From NCBI GenBank assembly GCA_936450465.1, contig OW388299.1:39629548-39693547 (forward strand): a stretch of 64,000 bases of DNA. The letters run 5' to 3'. The translations under genes were made by a program, and so were the position numbers. Every line of letters starts with the position of its first letter. Positions within the stretch are counted from its first letter, which is position 1. This document shows, one piece after another, positions 59,718 through 64,000 of this stretch. Under the pieces are notes generated by a model that made no database searches, had not been told where the DNA came from, and worked only from the letters and a program-made list of their open reading frames with translations. Source of the DNA: Gibbula magus. Taxonomy: Eukaryota; Mollusca; Gastropoda; Trochida; Trochidae.

Positions 59718-61389
59718 TACTATCTGTATAGAGGAAAACGTGTTTACTTGTATTGCTTACCACTATCTGTGTAAAAGGAAAACGTGTTTACTTGTATTGC
59801 TTACCACTATCTGTGTAAAAGGAAAACGTGATTATTTGTATTGCTTACCACTATCTGTGTAAAAAGAAAATGTATTTATTTGTATTGCTTACCACTATCT
59901 GTGTAAAAGGAAAACGTGATTATTTGTATTGCTTACCACTATCTGTGTAAAAGGAAAACGTGATTATTTGTATTGCTTACCACTATCTGTGTAAAAGGAA
60001 AATGTATTTATTTGTGTTGCTTACCACTATCTGTGTAAAAGGAAAACGTGATTATTTGTATTGCTTACCACCATCAGTGTAAAAGAAAAACGTGATTATT
60101 TGTATTGCTTAACACTATGTCGAGGAAAACGTGTTTATTTGTATTGCTTACCACTATATGTGTAAAAGTAAAACGTGTTTATTTGTATTGCTTATATTAC
60201 CACTATCTGTGTAAAAGTAAAACTTGTTTATTTGTATTGCTTACCACTATATGTGTAAAAGTAAAACGTGTTTATTTGTATTGCTTAACACTATGTCGAG
60301 GAAAACGTGTTTATTTGTATTGCTTACCACTATATGTGTAAAAGTAAAACGTGTTTATTTGTATTGCTTATATTACCACTATCTGTGTAAAAGTAAAACT
60401 TGTTTATTTGTATTGCTTACCACTATATGTGTAAAAGTAAAACGTGTTTATTTGTATTGCTTAACACTATGTCGAGGAAAACGTGTTTATTTGTATTGCT
60501 TACCACTATATGTGTAAAAGTAAAACGTGTTTATTTGTATTGCTTATATTACCACTATCTGTGTAAAAGTAAAACTTGTTTATTTGTATTGCTTACCACT
60601 ATATGTGTAAAAGTAAAACGTGTTTATTTGTATTGCTTAACACTATGTCGAGGAAAACGTGATTATTTGTATTGCTTACCACTTTATGTGTAAAAGTAAA
60701 ACGTGTTTATTTGTATTGCTTATATTACCACTATATGTGTAAAAGAAAAACTTGTTTATTTGTATTGCTTAACACTATGTCGAGGAAAACTTGTTTATTT
60801 GTATTGCTTACCACTATATGTGTAAAAGTAAAACGTGTTTATTTGTATTGCTTACCACTATCTGTGTAAAAGGAAAACGTGTTTATTTGTATTGCTTACT
60901 ACTATCTGTGTAAAAGTAAAACGTGTTTATTTGTATTGCTTATATTACCACTATATGTGTAAAAGAAAAACTTGTTTATTTGTATTGCTTAACACTATGT
61001 CGAGGAAAACTTGTTTATTTGTATTGCTTACCACTATATGTGTAAAAGTAAAACGTGTTTATTTGTATTGCTTATATTACCACTATATGTGTAAAAGAAA
61101 AACTTGTTTATTTGTATTGCTTAACACTATATCGAGGAAAACTTGTTTATTTGTACTGCTTACCACTATATGTGTAAAAGTAAAACGTGTTTATTTGTAT
61201 TGCTTATATTACCACTATATGTGTAAAAGTAAAACGTGTTTATTTGTATTGCTTACCACTATCTGTGTAAAAGGAAAACGTGTTTATTTGTATTGCTTAC
61301 TACTATCTGTGTAAAAGTAAAACGTGTTTATTTGTATTGCTTAACACTATGTCGAGGAAAACGTGTTTATTTGTATTGCTTACCACTAT
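59718..61389. repeat. 44-bp minisatellite, block 2, with 176-bp higher-order repeat
   Basis: About 38 units. AACACTATGTCGAGGAAAAC recurs at 60111, 60287, 60463 and 60639, exactly 176 bp apart, marking three successive four-unit higher-order copies. Afterwards it recurs at irregular multiples of about 44 bp. Some units carry a 6-bp insertion (TATATT). Confidence 0.95.
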
Positions 61390-61883
61390 TTATCATCCAA
61401 AACTGGCTCTCACAGTAGATATCGCTTGTGTGAGATCAAGCGATATCTACAAGCGATATCTACATTGTAGATATCGCTACAATCAAATCGTCATAATCCT
61501 ATTACATCATCAGTTAATGACATCACAAGGCTTTGACATCACAGAGAACACTGCTGACAATGTTATGACGTCACAAAGTTAATGACGTAACAATGCTATG
61601 AGGCCACAATGCCGATGACGTCACAATGCTATGACATCACTGAGCTCACTGCTGAAGTACTCAAATGACAGTTTTGTGTTGCAGATATGTTGATTATTAT
61701 GCTAATAATCGTTGAAGAATGATTTTGAATGATAAATAAAATCTCACCCTCGTGTCTTCTGATATCAAATATATCAACACTCGTTGATTAAAGTAAAAAT
61801 ATCCTCGGCAAGCCTCGGATATTTGTAACTTAAATCAACTCGTGTTGATATATTTGATATCAGAAGACACTTGGGTGAGATTC
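61390..61883. other. Spacer between blocks 2 and 3: GATATCGCTT repeats, TGACGTCA cluster and a hairpin
   Basis: 61417-61480 has repeated GATATCGCTTG/TAGATATCGC in both orientations. 61515-61645 has six TGAC(G/A)TCA-like sites. 61741-61881 is a long hairpin. No gene seen. Confidence 0.85.
61741..61881. repeat. Hairpin, arms of about 66 bp
   Basis: ATCTCACCCTCGTGTCTTCT at the left pairs with the complement of ATCTCACCCAAGTGTCTTCT at the right. Arms run through GATATCAAATATATCAACAC to a CCTCGG/CCGAGG stem with a 4-base loop (CAAG). Confidence 0.9.
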
Positions 61884-63830
61884 TCTATATGTGTAAAAGT
61901 AAAACGTGTTTATTTGTATTGCTTATATTACCACTATCTGTGTAAAAGTAAAACTTGTTTATTTGTATTGCTTAACACTATGTCGAGGAAAACGTGTTTA
62001 TTTGTATTGCTTATCACTATCTGTGTTAAAGTAAAACTTGTTTATTTGTATTGCTTATCACTATCTGTGTAAAAGTAAAACTTGTTTATTTGTATTGCTT
62101 ATCACTATCTGTGTAAAAGTAAAACTTGTTTATTTGTATTGCTTATCACTATCTGTGTAAAAGTAAAACTTGTTTATTTGTATTGCTTATCACTATCTGT
62201 GTAAAAGTAAAACTTGTTTATTTGTATTGCTTATCACTATCTGTGTAAAAGTAAAACTTGTTTATTTGTATTGCTTATCACTATCTGTGTAAAAGTAAAA
62301 CTTGTTTATTTGTATTGCTTATCACTATCTGTGTAAAAGTAAAACTTGTTTATTTGTATTGCTTATCACTATCTGTGTAAAAGTAAAACTTGTTTATTTG
62401 TATTGCTTACCACTATCTGTGTAAAAGTAAAACTTGTTTATTTGTATTGCTTACCACTATATGTGTAAAAGTAAAACTTGTTTATTTGTATTGCTTATCA
62501 CTATCTGTGTAAAAGTAAAACTTGTTTATTTGTATTGCTTACCACTATATGTGTAAAAGTAAAACTTGTTTATTTGTATTGCTTATCACTATCTGTGTAA
62601 AAGTAAAACTTGTTTATTTGTATTGCTTATCACTATCTGTGTAAAAGTAAAACTTGTTTATTTGTATTGCTTATCACTATATGTGTAAAAGTAAAACTTG
62701 TTTATTTGTATTGCTTACCACTATATGTGTAAAAGTAAAACTTGTTTATTTGTATTGCTTAACACTATCTGTGTGAAAGGAAAACTTGTTTATTCGTATT
62801 GCTTATCACTATCTGTGTAAAAGTAAAACTTGTTTATTTGTATTGCTTATCACTATCTGTGTAAAAGTAAAACTTGTTTATTTGTATTGCTTATCACTAT
62901 ATGTGTAAAAGTAAAACTTGTTTATTTGTATTGCTTATCACTATCTGTGTAAAAGTAAAACTTGTTTATTTGTATTGCTTACCACTATCTGTGTAAAAGT
63001 AAAACTTGTTTATTTGTATTGCTTACCACTATATGTGTAAAAGTAAAACTTGTTTATTTGTATTGCTTATCACTATCTGTGTAAAAGTAAAACTTGTTTA
63101 TTTGTATTGCTTATCACTATCTGTGTAAAAGTAAAACTTGTTTATTTGTATTGCTTACCACTATATGTGTAAAAGTAAAACTTGTTTATTTGTATTGCTT
63201 AACACTATCTGTGTAAAAGGAAAACTTGTTTATTTGTATTGCTTATCACTATCTGTGTAAAAGTAAAACTTGTTTATTTGTATTGCTTATCACTATCTGT
63301 GTAAAAGTAAAACTTGTTTATTTGTATTGCTTATCACTATCTGTGTAAAAGTAAAACTTGTTTATTTGTATTGCTTATCACTATCTGTGTAAAAGTAAAA
63401 CTTGTTTATTTGTATTGCTTATCACTATCTGTGTAAAAGTAAAACTTGTTTATTTGTATTGCTTACCACTATATGTGTAAAAGTAAAACTTGTTTATTTG
63501 TATTGCTTAACACTATCTGTGTAAAAGGAAAACTTGTTTATTTGTATTGCTTATCACTATCTGTGTAAAAGTAAAACTTGTTTATTTGTATTGCTTACCA
63601 CTATATGTGTAAAAGTAAAACTTGTTTATTTGTATTGCTTACCACTATATGTGTAAAAGTAAAACTTGTTTATTTGTATTGCTTATCACTATCTGTGTAA
63701 AAGTAAAACTTGTTTATTTGTATTGCTTATCACTATCTGTGTAAAAGTAAAACTTGTTTATTTGTATTGCTTATCACTATCTGTGTAAAAGTAGAACGTG
63801 TTTATTTGTATTGCTTACCACTATCTGTAA
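61884..63830. repeat. 44-bp minisatellite, block 3 (about 44 units, homogeneous)
   Basis: The dominant unit reads ATTTGTATTGCTTATCACTA then TCTGTGTAAAAGTAAAACTTGTTT. It differs from block 1 at consistent positions (TTATCAC for TTACCAC, GTAAAACTTG for GGAAAACGTG). Block 3 is the most uniform block. Confidence 0.96.
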
Positions 63831-64000
63831 TCCTCCTAAAAATGAAAGGTTTTCCTCATCATGCACACAAAATAAAATAAGACTTGAAGCATTTTTCATA
63901 GTTTTATGTACATTTTATACATATTTACACACATTTTACAGTTATAATGTATGAGCATGGAATTTACAATGAATTCAGAATCATGGAAATGTACAAATCA
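63831..64000. other. Right edge: duplicated array flank
   Basis: 63856-63929 matches 59652-59720, the flank just before block 2. Nothing else was recognised before the window ends. Confidence 0.8.

Noticed and set aside
57270..61418. Many overlapping plus-strand frames with repeats such as LLTTICVEENVFTCIAYHYL
   Set aside because: They are translations of the 43/44-bp minisatellite. Units are not multiples of three, no start or splice context is conserved, and all three frames stay partly open because the unit lacks stops.

Overview
This is eukaryotic DNA from an invertebrate animal. It is AT-rich, has short exons separated by long introns with GT-AG borders, and is dense in SINEs, LINE 3' ends, small inverted-repeat elements and long minisatellites. 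The repeat types resemble those of molluscs, perhaps a bivalve. That assignment is inference; nothing here fixes the species.

The main genes are two formins, both on the minus strand. Formin A can be assembled from the sequence as 16 coding exons between 52681 (ATG) and 28210 (stop). All splice phases agree and the predicted protein has 798 residues. Its layout is an N-terminal beta-rich module, a pleckstrin-homology (PH) domain split over small exons, an acidic linker, a proline-rich FH1 and a full FH2 actin-assembly domain. This matches the pleckstrin-homology-domain-containing formin (PHCF) subtype. Formin B begins at 4236 and runs off the left edge. Its first four coding exons match formin A in order, size class and intron phase (0, 0, 1, 2), so the two look like tandem duplicates. 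About 24 kb of repeat-filled DNA (4264-28209) separates them.

The 9.8-kb intron 11 of formin A (34648-44204) holds two large insertions. One is an L1-like retrotransposon in the opposite orientation (35120-41229) with a 16-bp target-site duplication; it has ORF1 and a damaged ORF2. The other is an array of about 47 copies of a 56-bp unit (41599-44232). The unit is the last 28 coding bases of exon 11 together with its own 5' splice site, so the intron carries dozens of copies of a consensus donor.

To the right of formin A (57358-63830) lies a second minisatellite of 43/44-bp units in three blocks, with a 176-bp higher-order repeat and a duplicated flank. The remaining DNA contains TTAA-flanked and TA-flanked non-autonomous transposons, several foldback elements, CR1-like and L1-like LINE 3' fragments, tRNA-derived SINEs and microsatellites. 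No bacterial, plasmid, CRISPR or viral genes were seen. Apart from the formins and the retroelement ORFs, the short open frames look like chance or repeat-derived frames.
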